Assembly: GCA_963973455.1 (NCBI GenBank)
Contig: CAXAZF010000001.1
Location: 248,001 to 312,000, forward strand
Direction: 5' to 3'
Origin: Marixanthomonas sp002364245
GTDB lineage: Bacteria; Bacteroidota; Bacteroidia; Flavobacteriales; Flavobacteriaceae
Length of the DNA stretch: 64,000 bases
A program made the position numbers and the translations under genes. The notes below the pieces were generated by a model, which ran no database searches, was not told the DNA's origin, and saw nothing but the letters and a program-made list of their open reading frames with translations. Shown here in pieces: positions 42,543 through 52,626 of this stretch (positions within the stretch are counted from its first letter, which is position 1; the number at the start of each line of letters is the position of its first letter).

Positions 42543-45386
42543 ATGAAGTATAACTTTATGAAATTGGCTTTTGCAGCGGTGCTTACCGTAACGTCAACTG
42601 CAATTGCTCAAAAAGACTTTAAAGAACAATCAAAACCAAAAGATGGTACTGAAATTCCTGTAAACCCAGATGTTTTAACCGGAAAATTGGATAATGGTCT
42701 TACCTATTACATTCAGAACAATGGAAAACCAGAAGATAAAGTAGAACTGCGTTTGGTAGTTAATGCCGGTTCTATTTTAGAAAGTGATAATCAGGTAGGT
42801 CTTGCCCATTTTATGGAGCATATGAATTTTAACGGTACAAAGAATTTTCAGAAAAATGAATTAGTGGATTATTTACAAAGTATCGGTGTAAAATTTGGGG
42901 CTGACCTAAATGCTTATACAAGCTTTGATGAAACAGTCTATATATTGCCCATTCCTAGCAATGATTCTGAAAAACTGGAAAAAGGTTTTCAAATCCTTGA
43001 AGACTGGGCGCATAATGCTACCTTAAAAGAAGATGCCATTGACGATGAGCGTGGTGTGGTATTAGAAGAATATCGTTTAGGGTTAGGCCCAGATAAACGG
43101 ATGATGCAAGAATATTTACCCAAATTAATGTACGGTTCAAAATATGCCGAACGCTTACCCATTGGCACAAAAGAAAACCTTGAAAATTTTGATTATGAAG
43201 ATATCCGAAGTTTTTACAAAGATTGGTACCGCCCAGACCTTATGGCAGTAGTAGCGGTAGGCGATCTTGATGTAGAAACATTAAAAGCTAAGATTGAAAA
43301 GCACTTTGGTTCCATTGCAAAAGCGAAAAATCCAAAAGAGAGAAAATCGTTTAAACTTCCAAACCATGAAGAGACCTTAATATCTATAGCAACCGACAAA
43401 GAAACTCCATTTTCACGTGTTCAAGTTGTTTATAAAGACACTTTTGATGCTCCAAAAATAGAAACCGTAACAGATTACAAAGAACAATTGGCCAAAAGCT
43501 TATTTTCAACCATGATCAATAACAGGTTAACTGAGCTTAAAGACAGTAAAAACCCACCTTTTGTTTTTGGGTTTACATATTACGGAGGCACTTTTGCAAG
43601 AGGTAAAAACGCATATCAAAGTATTGCAACAACCAGTGAAACTGGCCAAATAAAAGCGCTAAGAGCTTTGTTAGTAGAGAACCAACGTGTAAAACTACAC
43701 GGATTTCAAGAAGGTGAGTTTGAACGTGCAAAAAAATCATTTTTAGCTCAACTTGAAAAACGCTATAACGATCGTGATAAACAAAACAGCAGTGAAATGG
43801 TCAATGAGTTTGTAAACAACTTTCTTGAAGACGAACCCATCCCTGGTATTGAATGGGAATACAAAACCGTAAAAAAAGTATTGCCTACCATTAAACTTAA
43901 AGAAGTAAACGAACTTATCAATCAGTTTATACACAAAGACAACCGAGTTATTATACTAACTGGACCTGAAAAAGAAGGTTTGAAGAAAGTGACAGAAGAA
44001 AATGTATTGAATGTGTTAAAGCAAGTAGAAAGCTCAAGTATAGAACCCTACTTTGATGAACAAGTGCGCAAAAACTTGGTTGAAAATGTAAAACCCGCAG
44101 GTTCCATTGTCAAAACAGAAAAAAATGAAACACTTGGCACTACCACATTTACTTTGAGCAATGGGGCCACGGTAACTTACAAACCAACCGATTTTAAAAA
44201 CGACGAAGTGTTATTCGAGGCCTTTAGCTTTGGGGGGACAAGCCTCTATTCAGATGCAGAATATAAAGCGACTGCATTTGCAAACCCAGGTTTGCCCGAA
44301 GCCGGAATTGGCGGTCTTACAAAAACCAATTTAACAAAATTGATGAGTGGTAAAATTGCATCAGTCAAACCTTATATTAGAAATCTTACCGAAGGTTTAA
44401 GCGGCCAAGCAGCACCTAAAGATTTGGAGACGCTTTTTCAAATGACCTATTTGTATTTTACCGATTTAAACAAAAACAAAGACTCCTATAATTCTTTCGT
44501 TTTAAAACAAAAAGGCTTTTTGGCAAACCTAATGTCCAATCCACAGTTTTATTTTTCAGACAAACTGGGAGAATATAAAAATAAAGGAAACGACAGGTAC
44601 TTAGGCTTTCCTACAGTTGAAAAGTTGGACAATTCCGACTATGATCTTGCGTATAAAAAATACCAACAACGTTTTGCCGATGCCGGGGACTTTCATTTTT
44701 ACTTTGTAGGAAATGTGGATGAAGACAAGTTGAAAGAATTTTCAAAAAAATACATTGCTTCCTTGCCTACTACCAATTCTAACGAATCATTCAAGGTAGA
44801 TGATTTTCGGGAAGAAGACAGTTTTAGAAAAAAAGTGATCAATAAAGGCACCGACCCTAAAAGCTTGGTTAGTATTTCTTGGATTGAAAATGATGTAACT
44901 TATTCTCCAGAAAAAGAAATGCAAATAAAAGCCTTGGGCGAAATATTGAGCATTAAACTAATTGAAAAACTTCGAGAAGAAGAAGGTGGAGTATATGGAG
45001 CTGGAGCTCGAGGCAATTTCAAAAAAATCCCTTATGATGAAACTACGTTCACCATAACATTTCCTTGTGGTCCCGAAAATGTAGATAAACTGATAAAAGC
45101 TACCTTGGCCGAAGTAGAAAAAATAAAAACTGAAGGCCCAACAGATAAAGACTTGGCTAAAGTAAAAGAAACCTATTTATTGGAGCATAAAGAAAGCTTG
45201 AAAGAAAATAAATACTGGCTTTCTTCTATGATAACGGCCGCAGTAGAAAACAGAGATGCTTTAAACTTGGTTGATTATGGAAAAGCAATCAATGCTTTAA
45301 ACGAAAAAGATATTCAAAAAATGGCGAATGATATTCTAGACAAAAACTATTTATTGGGAATCTTAATGCCAGAGGAGCAACAATAG
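42543..45386 (+). CDS. M16 family zinc metallopeptidase (pitrilysin/insulinase-like), exported
   Basis: A 947-residue protein from the ATG at 42543, with a signal peptide (FMKLAFAAVLTVTSTAIAQ). The inverted zinc motif H-x-x-E-H is present in GLAHFMEHMNFNGT (His 89, Glu 92, His 93), and the distant Glu lies in the DDERGVVLEEYR region. Two M16 repeats follow, the second (from about TFTLSNGATVTYK) lacking the zinc site, giving the clamshell shape of the family. It would degrade peptides in the periplasm. Single gene with a terminator after it. Confidence 0.93.
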   Translation: MKYNFMKLAFAAVLTVTSTAIAQKDFKEQSKPKDGTEIPVNPDVLTGKLDNGLTYYIQNNGKPEDKVELRLVVNAGSILESDNQVGLAHFMEHMNFNGTKNFQKNELVDYLQSIGVKFGADLNAYTSFDETVYILPIPSNDSEKLEKGFQILEDWAHNATLKEDAIDDERGVVLEEYRLGLGPDKRMMQEYLPKLMYGSKYAERLPIGTKENLENFDYEDIRSFYKDWYRPDLMAVVAVGDLDVETLKAKIEKHFGSIAKAKNPKERKSFKLPNHEETLISIATDKETPFSRVQVVYKDTFDAPKIETVTDYKEQLAKSLFSTMINNRLTELKDSKNPPFVFGFTYYGGTFARGKNAYQSIATTSETGQIKALRALLVENQRVKLHGFQEGEFERAKKSFLAQLEKRYNDRDKQNSSEMVNEFVNNFLEDEPIPGIEWEYKTVKKVLPTIKLKEVNELINQFIHKDNRVIILTGPEKEGLKKVTEENVLNVLKQVESSSIEPYFDEQVRKNLVENVKPAGSIVKTEKNETLGTTTFTLSNGATVTYKPTDFKNDEVLFEAFSFGGTSLYSDAEYKATAFANPGLPEAGIGGLTKTNLTKLMSGKIASVKPYIRNLTEGLSGQAAPKDLETLFQMTYLYFTDLNKNKDSYNSFVLKQKGFLANLMSNPQFYFSDKLGEYKNKGNDRYLGFPTVEKLDNSDYDLAYKKYQQRFADAGDFHFYFVGNVDEDKLKEFSKKYIASLPTTNSNESFKVDDFREEDSFRKKVINKGTDPKSLVSISWIENDVTYSPEKEMQIKALGEILSIKLIEKLREEEGGVYGAGARGNFKKIPYDETTFTITFPCGPENVDKLIKATLAEVEKIKTEGPTDKDLAKVKETYLLEHKESLKENKYWLSSMITAAVENRDALNLVDYGKAINALNEKDIQKMANDILDKNYLLGILMPEEQQ

Positions 45387-45409
45387 TAGTTTATCTCTTA
45401 TAAAGTTAT

Positions 45410-45436
45410 AAAGGGTTTCCGAACAGGAAGCCCTTT
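45410..45436 (+). terminator. terminator of the M16 peptidase gene
   Basis: AAAGGGTTTCC GAACA GGAAGCCCTTT: 11 pairs with one G-T, 5-base loop. An AT-rich tail follows without a long T run. Confidence 0.75.
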
Positions 45437-45524
45437 ATTAATTAAAAAAGCACCGTTTCAGCAAATTTTAAAAAATGTTCACTTCCTGTTAACAAAAATG
45501 ATTTTATGTCCGCAGAATTAATCG

Positions 45525-45532
45525 TATTTTTA
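45525..45532 (+). promoter_or_regulatory. possible -7 box for the parA operon
   Basis: TATTTTTA, 23 bp upstream of the parA ATG, matches TAnnTTTG except for the last base. A TTTTATG string lies about 20 bases further upstream. Confidence 0.35.
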
Positions 45533-45555
45533 GCCTTTAAACCATAAAAGACTTA

Positions 45556-46317
45556 ATGGGTAAAATAATAGCAATTGCCAATCAAAAAGGAGGCGTAGGC
45601 AAAACCACTACCTCGGTAAATTTAGCTGCCTCTTTAGGCGTATTAGAGAAAAAAGTTTTATTGATTGATGCCGATCCCCAGGCCAATGCTACGTCGGGAT
45701 TGGGTATTGATGTAGAAGAAGTTGAAAAAGGTACCTACCAAATTTTGGAACACACAATATCTGCTGCCGATGCCATTATGGAAACTTCTTCGCCTAATCT
45801 GCACCTTATTCCGGCACATATAGACTTGGTTGCCATAGAAATTGAACTGGTAGATCAAGATAAGCGCGAATCGATGCTTAAAAATGCGATTACAGGCTTA
45901 AAAGAGCAGTACGACTATATTTTAATTGATTGTGCACCATCACTTGGCCTGCTCACGCTTAACGCCTTAACAGCAGCTGATTCTGTTATTATTCCAATTC
46001 AGTGTGAATATTTTGCATTGGAAGGACTAGGGAAGCTCTTAAACACGATTAAAAGTGTTCAAAAAATACATAATAACAACCTCGATATTGAAGGCTTGTT
46101 ATTGACTATGTACGATTCTCGTTTACGCCTTTCCAATCAAGTGGTAGATGAAGTTAAAAAACATTTTGACGAAATGGTCTTTAAGACAATCATTATGCGA
46201 AATGTCCGTTTAAGTGAAGCACCTAGCTATGGCGAAAGCATCATTAGCTATGATGCAAGTAGTAAAGGCGCCAATAATTATTTAAGTTTGGCACAAGAGT
46301 TAATTGAAAAAAATTAG
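45556..46317 (+). CDS. parA: ParA family ATPase
   Basis: A 253-residue deviant Walker ATPase: IIAIANQKGGVGKTTTSVNLAA at the start, VLLIDADPQANATSGLG, and YILIDCAPSLGLLTLNAL. It drives chromosome (or plasmid) partition together with ParB. The gene lies 9 bp before parB and continues into DUF5683, dapB, lepB and wbqC, an order I recall from many Bacteroidota chromosomes. This makes a chromosomal Soj-type role likely. Centromere parS sites were not located. Confidence 0.95.
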   Translation: MGKIIAIANQKGGVGKTTTSVNLAASLGVLEKKVLLIDADPQANATSGLGIDVEEVEKGTYQILEHTISAADAIMETSSPNLHLIPAHIDLVAIEIELVDQDKRESMLKNAITGLKEQYDYILIDCAPSLGLLTLNALTAADSVIIPIQCEYFALEGLGKLLNTIKSVQKIHNNNLDIEGLLLTMYDSRLRLSNQVVDEVKKHFDEMVFKTIIMRNVRLSEAPSYGESIISYDASSKGANNYLSLAQELIEKN

Positions 46318-46326
46318 AAACGATCG

Positions 46327-47229
46327 ATGGCGAAAGCAACAAAAAAACAAGCCTTAGGACGAGGACTTTCAGCTTTACTGAATGATCCCTCAAATGATAT
46401 AAAATCTGCTGAAGATAAAAACGCAGACAAAGTAGTTGGTAATATTGTTGAATTGGAACTGGAAACGATTGAAGTAAATCCATTTCAACCCCGTACCAGC
46501 TTTAATGAAGAAACCCTTCGGGAATTAGCTTCTTCTATTAAGGAATTAGGCGTTATCCAGCCTATAACCGTTCGTAAATTAGGTTTTAATAAATACCAAT
46601 TAGTAAGTGGAGAGCGTCGTTATAGAGCTTCAAAACTAATAGGCTTAGAGCGTATTCCTGCATACATACGCATTGCGAACGATCAGGAGTCGTTAGAGAT
46701 GGCTTTAGTTGAAAACATTCAACGTCAAGACTTAGACCCTATTGAAATTGCACTCTCTTATCAACGTTTAATTGAAGAAATTGAAATTACACAAGAAGAA
46801 TTAAGTGATCGTGTGGGTAAAAACCGCTCGACGATTGCCAATTATTTACGTCTTTTAAAACTTGACCCTATTATCCAAACCGGAATGCGGGATGGGTTTA
46901 TTTCAATGGGTCACGGACGTGCTTTAATTAATGTAGACGACGCTGATCATCAATTGGACATTTACGAAAAAATTCTTAGCAACAAGCTCTCTGTACGTGA
47001 TACCGAGGCTTTGGTACGCACCTACAAGTCTGGTGATGAAAAACAAAGCAAGCCAGCTAAAAAGGCAACACCTCAATTTGCCAATAAAGGCAGAAAAGAA
47101 TTAGAAGATCTTTTAGAAACAAAAGTTAATGTAAAAGTTTCAAAGTCAGGAAAAGGGCAATTGGTTGTTCCTTTTAAAAACAAAGAAGATTTTCTACGCA
47201 TTCTCAAGCTATTAAAAAGTGAAAAGTAG
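46327..47229 (+). CDS. parB: ParB/RepB/Spo0J family partition protein
   Basis: A 300-residue DNA-binding partner of ParA. The N-terminus ALGRGLSALL, then NPFQPRTSFNEETLRELASS, LVSGERRYRASKL (the CTP/DNA-clamp GERRxRA motif), and the HTH region ELSDRVGKNRSTIANYLRLL are all present. The C-terminal dimerisation domain ends at KNKEDFLRILKLLKS. It overlaps the DUF5683 gene by 11 bp. Confidence 0.95.
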   Translation: MAKATKKQALGRGLSALLNDPSNDIKSAEDKNADKVVGNIVELELETIEVNPFQPRTSFNEETLRELASSIKELGVIQPITVRKLGFNKYQLVSGERRYRASKLIGLERIPAYIRIANDQESLEMALVENIQRQDLDPIEIALSYQRLIEEIEITQEELSDRVGKNRSTIANYLRLLKLDPIIQTGMRDGFISMGHGRALINVDDADHQLDIYEKILSNKLSVRDTEALVRTYKSGDEKQSKPAKKATPQFANKGRKELEDLLETKVNVKVSKSGKGQLVVPFKNKEDFLRILKLLKSEK

Positions 47230-47818
47230 GTTTTTAAATATCCTATTTCTTGTACTGGCAATTTCAACTTTTGCACAAGAAGCCGATTCTACTGCTGTAC
47301 AAAAAGATAGCACGGTTGTATCTGAAAAGAATAATGGTATTGTAATAAAGGATACTGTTTTAGAAAAAAAACCATACAATCCATTAGCACCATCAAAAGC
47401 TGCATTTTATTCTGCTGTAGTACCAGGTTTAGGACAAGCTTACAATAAAAAGTACTGGAAAATCCCTATCGTTTATGCAGGAATGGCTACTGGAGTTTAT
47501 TTTTATTTAAAAAATGATGATGATTATAATCAATTTAGGGATGCGTATAAAAGACGTTTAGCTGGTTTTACTGATGATGAGTTTCAGGGTATTTCAGACG
47601 ATCGATTAATAGACGCACAACGAAACGCCAAAAAAAATAAAGATTATAGTATTATTGCTGTAGTAGTTGTCTATATGCTAAATATTATTGATGCAAATGT
47701 GGATGCGCATCTTCAGCAATATAATGTTTCAGAAGACCTTTCAATTACTCCAAATTTTGAAGTAAACCCAATTAACACACAAGCCAATTACGGTTTATCA
47801 TTTCGATTTAAATTATAA
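47219..47818 (+). CDS. DUF5683 domain-containing protein
   Basis: A 199-residue protein starting at GTG 47219. It has a signal peptide or membrane anchor (FLNILFLVLAISTFAQ), then the DUF5683 core NPLAPSKAAFYSAVVPGLGQ with AYNKKYWKIPIVYAGMATG and a central hydrophobic helix. Another helix (IIAVVVVYMLNIIDANVDAH) follows. This Bacteroidota family has no known function. The position between parB and dapB is typical. The stop overlaps the dapB ATG by one base. Confidence 0.88.
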   Translation: MKSRFLNILFLVLAISTFAQEADSTAVQKDSTVVSEKNNGIVIKDTVLEKKPYNPLAPSKAAFYSAVVPGLGQAYNKKYWKIPIVYAGMATGVYFYLKNDDDYNQFRDAYKRRLAGFTDDEFQGISDDRLIDAQRNAKKNKDYSIIAVVVVYMLNIIDANVDAHLQQYNVSEDLSITPNFEVNPINTQANYGLSFRFKL

Positions 47819-48522
47819 TGAAATTAGCAATTTTAGGATACGGTAAAATGGGTAAAACCATTGAAAAATTAGCTCTTGAAAAAGGCCACGAGATTGTATA
47901 TAAATCAGGTAGTGATTTTGAAGAAGGAACACTTAAAAATGCCGAAGCAGCTATTGAATTTTCGGTACCCGAAGCGGCTGTAAAAAATATAACACTTTGT
48001 TTTAAAGAAAGTATTCCTGTTGTTTGTGGTACAACTGGTTGGCTCGATGATTATGAAAAAGTGCTAAATATATGTGAAGAGCGTAACGGAAGATTCATTT
48101 ATGCGTCCAACTTCAGTGTAGGTGTTAATTTATTTTTCAATCTGAACGAACACGTAGCTAAGTTAATGGCGCCGTGGGATGAGTATGCTATTTCGGTAGA
48201 AGAAATTCATCACACGCAAAAGAAAGACGCCCCTAGCGGCACGGCCATTACCATTGCAGAAGGGATTATAAAACATTCTGATAAAGAAAACTGGAAGTTG
48301 GATGAAGCTTCAGAAAAAACAATTCCAATAACAGCAAAACGAGAAGGTGATGTTAAAGGAACACACAGTGTGGAATATAGCTCAAAAATTGATACTATTT
48401 CAATAAAGCACGAGGCTCATACACGCGACGGATTTGCAAAAGGTGCGATCCTTGCTGCTGAATGGCTTTCAAAAAAGGAAAGCGGTGTTTACACCATGAA
48501 AGATGTGTTGGGAATTTCGTAG
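47818..48522 (+). CDS. dapB: 4-hydroxy-tetrahydrodipicolinate reductase
   Basis: A 234-residue enzyme of lysine/diaminopimelate synthesis. The nucleotide-binding start LAILGYGKMGKTIEKLA is complete, VVCGTTGWLDDY gives the loop with the GTTG motif, and EEIHHTQKKDAPSGTAI contains the catalytic His/Lys region of the family. The enzyme reduces hydroxy-tetrahydrodipicolinate with NAD(P)H. Length is slightly short but normal for the flavobacterial type. Confidence 0.95.
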   Translation: MKLAILGYGKMGKTIEKLALEKGHEIVYKSGSDFEEGTLKNAEAAIEFSVPEAAVKNITLCFKESIPVVCGTTGWLDDYEKVLNICEERNGRFIYASNFSVGVNLFFNLNEHVAKLMAPWDEYAISVEEIHHTQKKDAPSGTAITIAEGIIKHSDKENWKLDEASEKTIPITAKREGDVKGTHSVEYSSKIDTISIKHEAHTRDGFAKGAILAAEWLSKKESGVYTMKDVLGIS

Positions 48523-48590
48523 TATTGCACTGTAATTTTTAAAAAAACTAGATAAAACGAAGACACGTATCTTCAGAAAATATATAAAAG

Positions 48591-50165
48591 ATGAGTTGGA
48601 CAGGTTGGTTATTATTTTTCCTATTAGTACAAGTAATCCACTTTTTGGGTACTTGGAAGTTATACGTTAAAGCTGGAAGACAAGCTTGGGAAGCGGCTGT
48701 TCCTATTTATAATGCTGTGGTTTTAATGAAAATTATCAACCGCCCTTGGTGGTGGACCATTCTACTTTTTATTCCTATTGTTAACTTAATTATGTTCCCC
48801 GTTGTTTGGGTAGAAACTCTTAGAAGTTTTGGCCGAAACAGCAATGCAGATACTTTTCTTGCTATCATTACACTCGGCTTATATATTTACTACATAAATT
48901 ACACGCAAGAGGTTACATATATTGAAGAGCGTAGCTTAAAACCTCGTACAGCAGCAGGTGAATGGGTAAGTTCTATTTTGTTTGCTGTAGTAGCTGCCAC
49001 CATTGTGCACACCTATTTTATGCAACCTTTTACCATCCCTACCGCATCTTTGGAAAAAACATTATTGGTAGGTGATTTTCTATTTGTAAGCAAGTTTCAT
49101 TATGGTGCTAGAGCACCTATGACGCCGCTTTCATTCCCAATGGTTCATGATACCATTCCAGTGGTAAAAACAAAGTCATACATCCCAAAACCACAAATAC
49201 CGTATTTTAGGTTTCCAGGGTTTGAAGATATTGAACGCAATGATATTGTTGTGTTTAACTGGCCAATTGATGAGTTTGAAGATATTGGACCACCACCAAA
49301 AGGTCATGCTTACAAGCCTATTGACAAAAAATCGAACTACGTAAAACGTTGCGTGGGCTTACCAGGAGACTCTTTAGAAATTCGTGATGGGTATGTGTAT
49401 ATTGACGGAAAACAAAATGACTTACCAGACCGTTCTAAAATTCAATTTTCATATGCATTTAGAACGAAAGGAAAAATAAACCCTAATATATTTAGAGAGC
49501 AATACGATATTACTGATGGCATTGGGTATGACGAAAATTTAAAAGCATACATTCTACCAGCAGTTTCAGATGAGGCGTTGGCTAAGATGAAGAAAAATCC
49601 AAATATAGCTGAGGTTTTCAGGTATAAATCTGAAAAAGACGTGTTTGATGCAGGTATTTTTCCGCAAGACGATCGGTATAAATGGAACGCCGATAATTTT
49701 GGACCAATTTATATTCCAAAGAAAGGTGCTACAGTTGATATAAACCTTGAATCACTTCCGTTTTACCGTCGCATAATAGAGGTATATGAAGGCAGCGAAT
49801 TAGGTATTGACAATAAAATAACCACTTCTGGAAGCCAAGTATTGCTCAATGGAAATCCTATGAGTAACTACACCTTTAAACAAGATTACTACTGGATGAT
49901 GGGTGATAATCGTAACAACTCGCAAGATGCGCGTATGTGGGGTTATGTACCTTTTAACCACGTAGTTGGTAAACCGGTTTTTATCTGGATGAGCTGGGAT
50001 GGCACCAAACAAGGTATTATGAATAAAATACGTTGGGAACGTCTGTTTACAACGGTTGGTGGTAAAGGAAAACCGGTTTCATACCTTTCTTATTTCTTAG
50101 TTTTATTAGGTATTTGGTTTGCTTTTGATTTCTTCAGAAAAAGAAGAAAAAAGAGCGGTAAGTAA
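48591..50165 (+). CDS. lepB: signal peptidase I with N-terminal membrane domain
   Basis: A 524-residue protein, longer than typical LepB. The first 110 residues are a multi-helix membrane domain (WLLFFLLVQVIHFLGTWKLY, WWTILLFIPIVNLIMFPVVW), as seen in Bacteroidota homologues. The catalytic domain has Ser 153 in FTIPTASLEKTLLVGD, Lys 252 in YVKRCVGLPGDSLEI and GDNRNNSQDARMWG. A long insert of about 130 residues lies between the Lys motif and the GDNR box. It removes signal peptides from exported proteins. A last membrane helix is at the C-terminus. Confidence 0.93.
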   Translation: MSWTGWLLFFLLVQVIHFLGTWKLYVKAGRQAWEAAVPIYNAVVLMKIINRPWWWTILLFIPIVNLIMFPVVWVETLRSFGRNSNADTFLAIITLGLYIYYINYTQEVTYIEERSLKPRTAAGEWVSSILFAVVAATIVHTYFMQPFTIPTASLEKTLLVGDFLFVSKFHYGARAPMTPLSFPMVHDTIPVVKTKSYIPKPQIPYFRFPGFEDIERNDIVVFNWPIDEFEDIGPPPKGHAYKPIDKKSNYVKRCVGLPGDSLEIRDGYVYIDGKQNDLPDRSKIQFSYAFRTKGKINPNIFREQYDITDGIGYDENLKAYILPAVSDEALAKMKKNPNIAEVFRYKSEKDVFDAGIFPQDDRYKWNADNFGPIYIPKKGATVDINLESLPFYRRIIEVYEGSELGIDNKITTSGSQVLLNGNPMSNYTFKQDYYWMMGDNRNNSQDARMWGYVPFNHVVGKPVFIWMSWDGTKQGIMNKIRWERLFTTVGGKGKPVSYLSYFLVLLGIWFAFDFFRKRRKKSGK

Positions 50166-50206
50166 AAAAGAAAAGCATCTTTATTAGCTTAGCTAATTTT
50201 GTTGAC

Positions 50207-50827
50207 ATGGAATCTATTTTAGTACATCCTACTTATTTTCCTTCCATCGCACAAATGGTGGCTGTAAGTCAAGCAAAAAAGGTAGTTTTTGAAGTGGCTG
50301 GAAATTACCAAAAACAGTCATACCGAACTCGTGCGTATATTGCACATAGTAACGGAAAGCTGTTGCTCAACATTCCTATTAAACATACAGGAAAACGTCA
50401 AAAGTCTAAAGAAGTTATGGTAGAAAATGATTTTCCATGGCAATCGCAACACTGGAAATCATTAGAAACGGCATACCGTACCTCTCCTTTCTTTGAGTTT
50501 TATGAAGACGAACTGTATCCGTTATTTAACGAACCAGTTGAAAAGCTTTTAGACCACAACCTTCTTATTTTTAATACGATTTGTGAATTAATAGAGTTGG
50601 AAGTTCCTATTACTTACACACAAGAATATTTAAAAGAACCTGAAAACAACAAAGACTTGCGTTATTTAGCGAAAGCAAAAAACCAAAAAACATTCAATTT
50701 AAAGCCCTACAAACAAGTTTTTGAAGCTAACCACGGATTTCTATCAAACCTATCTATTTTGGATCTATTATTTAATGAAGGCCCCAACACACTTAATTAT
50801 CTACAGCAACAGGAAGTGCAATTTTAA
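50207..50827 (+). CDS. WbqC family protein
   Basis: A 206-residue protein of the WbqC-like family, opening VHPTYFPSIAQMVAVSQAKK and containing NYQKQSYRTRAYIAHSNGKL and NDFPWQSQHWKSLETAYRTS. The family was named from an O-antigen locus, but its biochemical role is not known; a glycan-related or acyltransferase role has been suggested without proof. It is 42 bp downstream of lepB and ends convergently with bshC, 10 bp away. Confidence 0.85.
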   Translation: MESILVHPTYFPSIAQMVAVSQAKKVVFEVAGNYQKQSYRTRAYIAHSNGKLLLNIPIKHTGKRQKSKEVMVENDFPWQSQHWKSLETAYRTSPFFEFYEDELYPLFNEPVEKLLDHNLLIFNTICELIELEVPITYTQEYLKEPENNKDLRYLAKAKNQKTFNLKPYKQVFEANHGFLSNLSILDLLFNEGPNTLNYLQQQEVQF

Positions 50828-50837
50828 GATTTATTGA

Positions 50838-52430
50838 TTACAGTTCTAAAACAGTAAATTTATTCGCTAAAGGATTTTGGCTATCTTTAACTTTTGAAAA
50901 CAGCTTGTCACCATATTCTAGATAAAATTCTGAAAAGTTCATGGTACGTTCCTGCAAGCTTTGTTTAGGAAACAAGGTGTCCTGTAGTATTGTTAATCGT
51001 TCCAACTCATCAGCTAATTTTCGTTTCTGTGCTTTCAATAAACGCTTTTCTAAGTTATCTAACCCGTTTAATTGCTTTTTCTCTTGTGCACCCACTGCAC
51101 CTAAAAAAGAAGCATCGGTTTTTTTAGCAATTGTATATAACTCTTTAAACTGCTGCTGAAGATGCTCACGCTGTTTAGAAAAATCGATATCAATGTCTGA
51201 AATTCGGTGCGTATGTTTTGTTTTCAATTCGTGCTGTTTCAGAAATAAATCTTCTACTGAAACATTTAACTTATCAAGTTTTTTTGAAAGCTTAGCAGAT
51301 AGAAGCAGCACTGAATTCCGAAGAAGCAACATTGGGAATGGTACTTCCACCTCATCAAAATAATCTTTTAATTGAAACCAATAGGCCAATTCTCCACCAC
51401 CACCTACATAACATAGATTGGGTAAAACCACTTCTTGAAACAGCGGTCTAAGCAATGCGTTGGGCGAAAACCGTTCTGGATGATTTTCTAATTCTTGTAA
51501 TATTTCTTCTTTTGAAAAAGATAATTCAGTTTCATTAATATAAAAAACTCCGTCTCGTTCAATAATGCGTTCGCGAAGCCCTTCTTTCAAGTAAAACAGG
51601 TTTATTTCCCGTGGGTGTACTTGTTCGGTGTAACCTAAATCGGTGAGTTGTTTAGTGGTTTCGGTTACTTTTTTAAAAGATAGGTTTTCAGTCAACTCTT
51701 TTTCAGCATATGGGATAAACGCTCTTTTAAGTGAAGCATCATTTCCATCAATAATTACTAAACCGTATGATTTAAACAATTCGTTGGCAAGGTAACGAGT
51801 AGCAGCTGTTAGGTTTTTATGTTTCGTATACGCTTCTGCAAAAAGGTAGGTTAGGTATTGTGCGTGTTCACTATTTCCCAATTTGGCTTTCACTACTTCT
51901 AAGACCTCATCTAATCCTTTTGTTGATAGTTCTCCTACTGCTCCAGACACTTCCCTACTCCACTGTATTTTTTTTCCCTCGAGATTAAAATAGTTTATCT
52001 CTTCAAAATCGTGGTCTTCGCTTGCCATCCAATAAACTGGCACGAAATGGCTTTCAGGATGTTCTTTATTTAGTTTTTCTGAAAGGTTAATAACTGAAAA
52101 AATCTTGTAGAGAAAGTAAAGTGGTCCAGTAAATAAATTAAGCTGATGCCCAGTAGTAATAGTAAAGGTCTTCTCGTCTGCAAGTGACTGAATATTATCC
52201 CGAGTTTCTTTTGAAATGGAAACATTTATATATTGTTTCTTTACTGCTTCAACCAACACCTTTCTAGACTCTTGAGTAAACCCTTGCTTTTTTTCAATCT
52301 GTTTGCTGAAGTTTTCTAGCTTCGGAAAATTTCCGTAGAACGGGTTTAATGTATCTTTTTCAACAAGATAATCACAAATTAAACTTGAAAAATAATTGGT
52401 TTGTTGGTACGGGATAGTTTTAGTTGGCAT
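50838..52430 (-). CDS. bshC: bacillithiol biosynthesis cysteine-adding enzyme
   Basis: A 530-residue protein matching BshC, which adds Cys to glucosaminyl-malate to form bacillithiol. The nucleotide-binding-like start TIPYQQTNYFSSLICDYL, GHQLNLFTGPLYFLYKIFS with ASEDHDFEEINYF (the family hallmark), LLRPLFQEVVLPNLCYVGGGGELAYW and a C-terminal coiled coil are all present. The other bacillithiol genes (bshA, bshB) are not in this window. Single gene, convergent with wbqC. Confidence 0.93.
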   Translation of the reverse strand: MPTKTIPYQQTNYFSSLICDYLVEKDTLNPFYGNFPKLENFSKQIEKKQGFTQESRKVLVEAVKKQYINVSISKETRDNIQSLADEKTFTITTGHQLNLFTGPLYFLYKIFSVINLSEKLNKEHPESHFVPVYWMASEDHDFEEINYFNLEGKKIQWSREVSGAVGELSTKGLDEVLEVVKAKLGNSEHAQYLTYLFAEAYTKHKNLTAATRYLANELFKSYGLVIIDGNDASLKRAFIPYAEKELTENLSFKKVTETTKQLTDLGYTEQVHPREINLFYLKEGLRERIIERDGVFYINETELSFSKEEILQELENHPERFSPNALLRPLFQEVVLPNLCYVGGGGELAYWFQLKDYFDEVEVPFPMLLLRNSVLLLSAKLSKKLDKLNVSVEDLFLKQHELKTKHTHRISDIDIDFSKQREHLQQQFKELYTIAKKTDASFLGAVGAQEKKQLNGLDNLEKRLLKAQKRKLADELERLTILQDTLFPKQSLQERTMNFSEFYLEYGDKLFSKVKDSQNPLANKFTVLEL

Positions 52431-52626
52431 ACAGTCTGTAACGATTCACACAAAGGTAACCACTTTACATGAGTTGTGATTTTAAAGATACGTTAATGTT
52501 AACAGCGTTTTTTAGCTTCTAAATCATAAGATTAAAATTGATATTTTCTTAAACTGAAAGCATTGTCCCCAAATAAACCATAAAATTTTTGTTGTCTAAT
52601 ACTTATGGAAATTGTACATTTAATTT

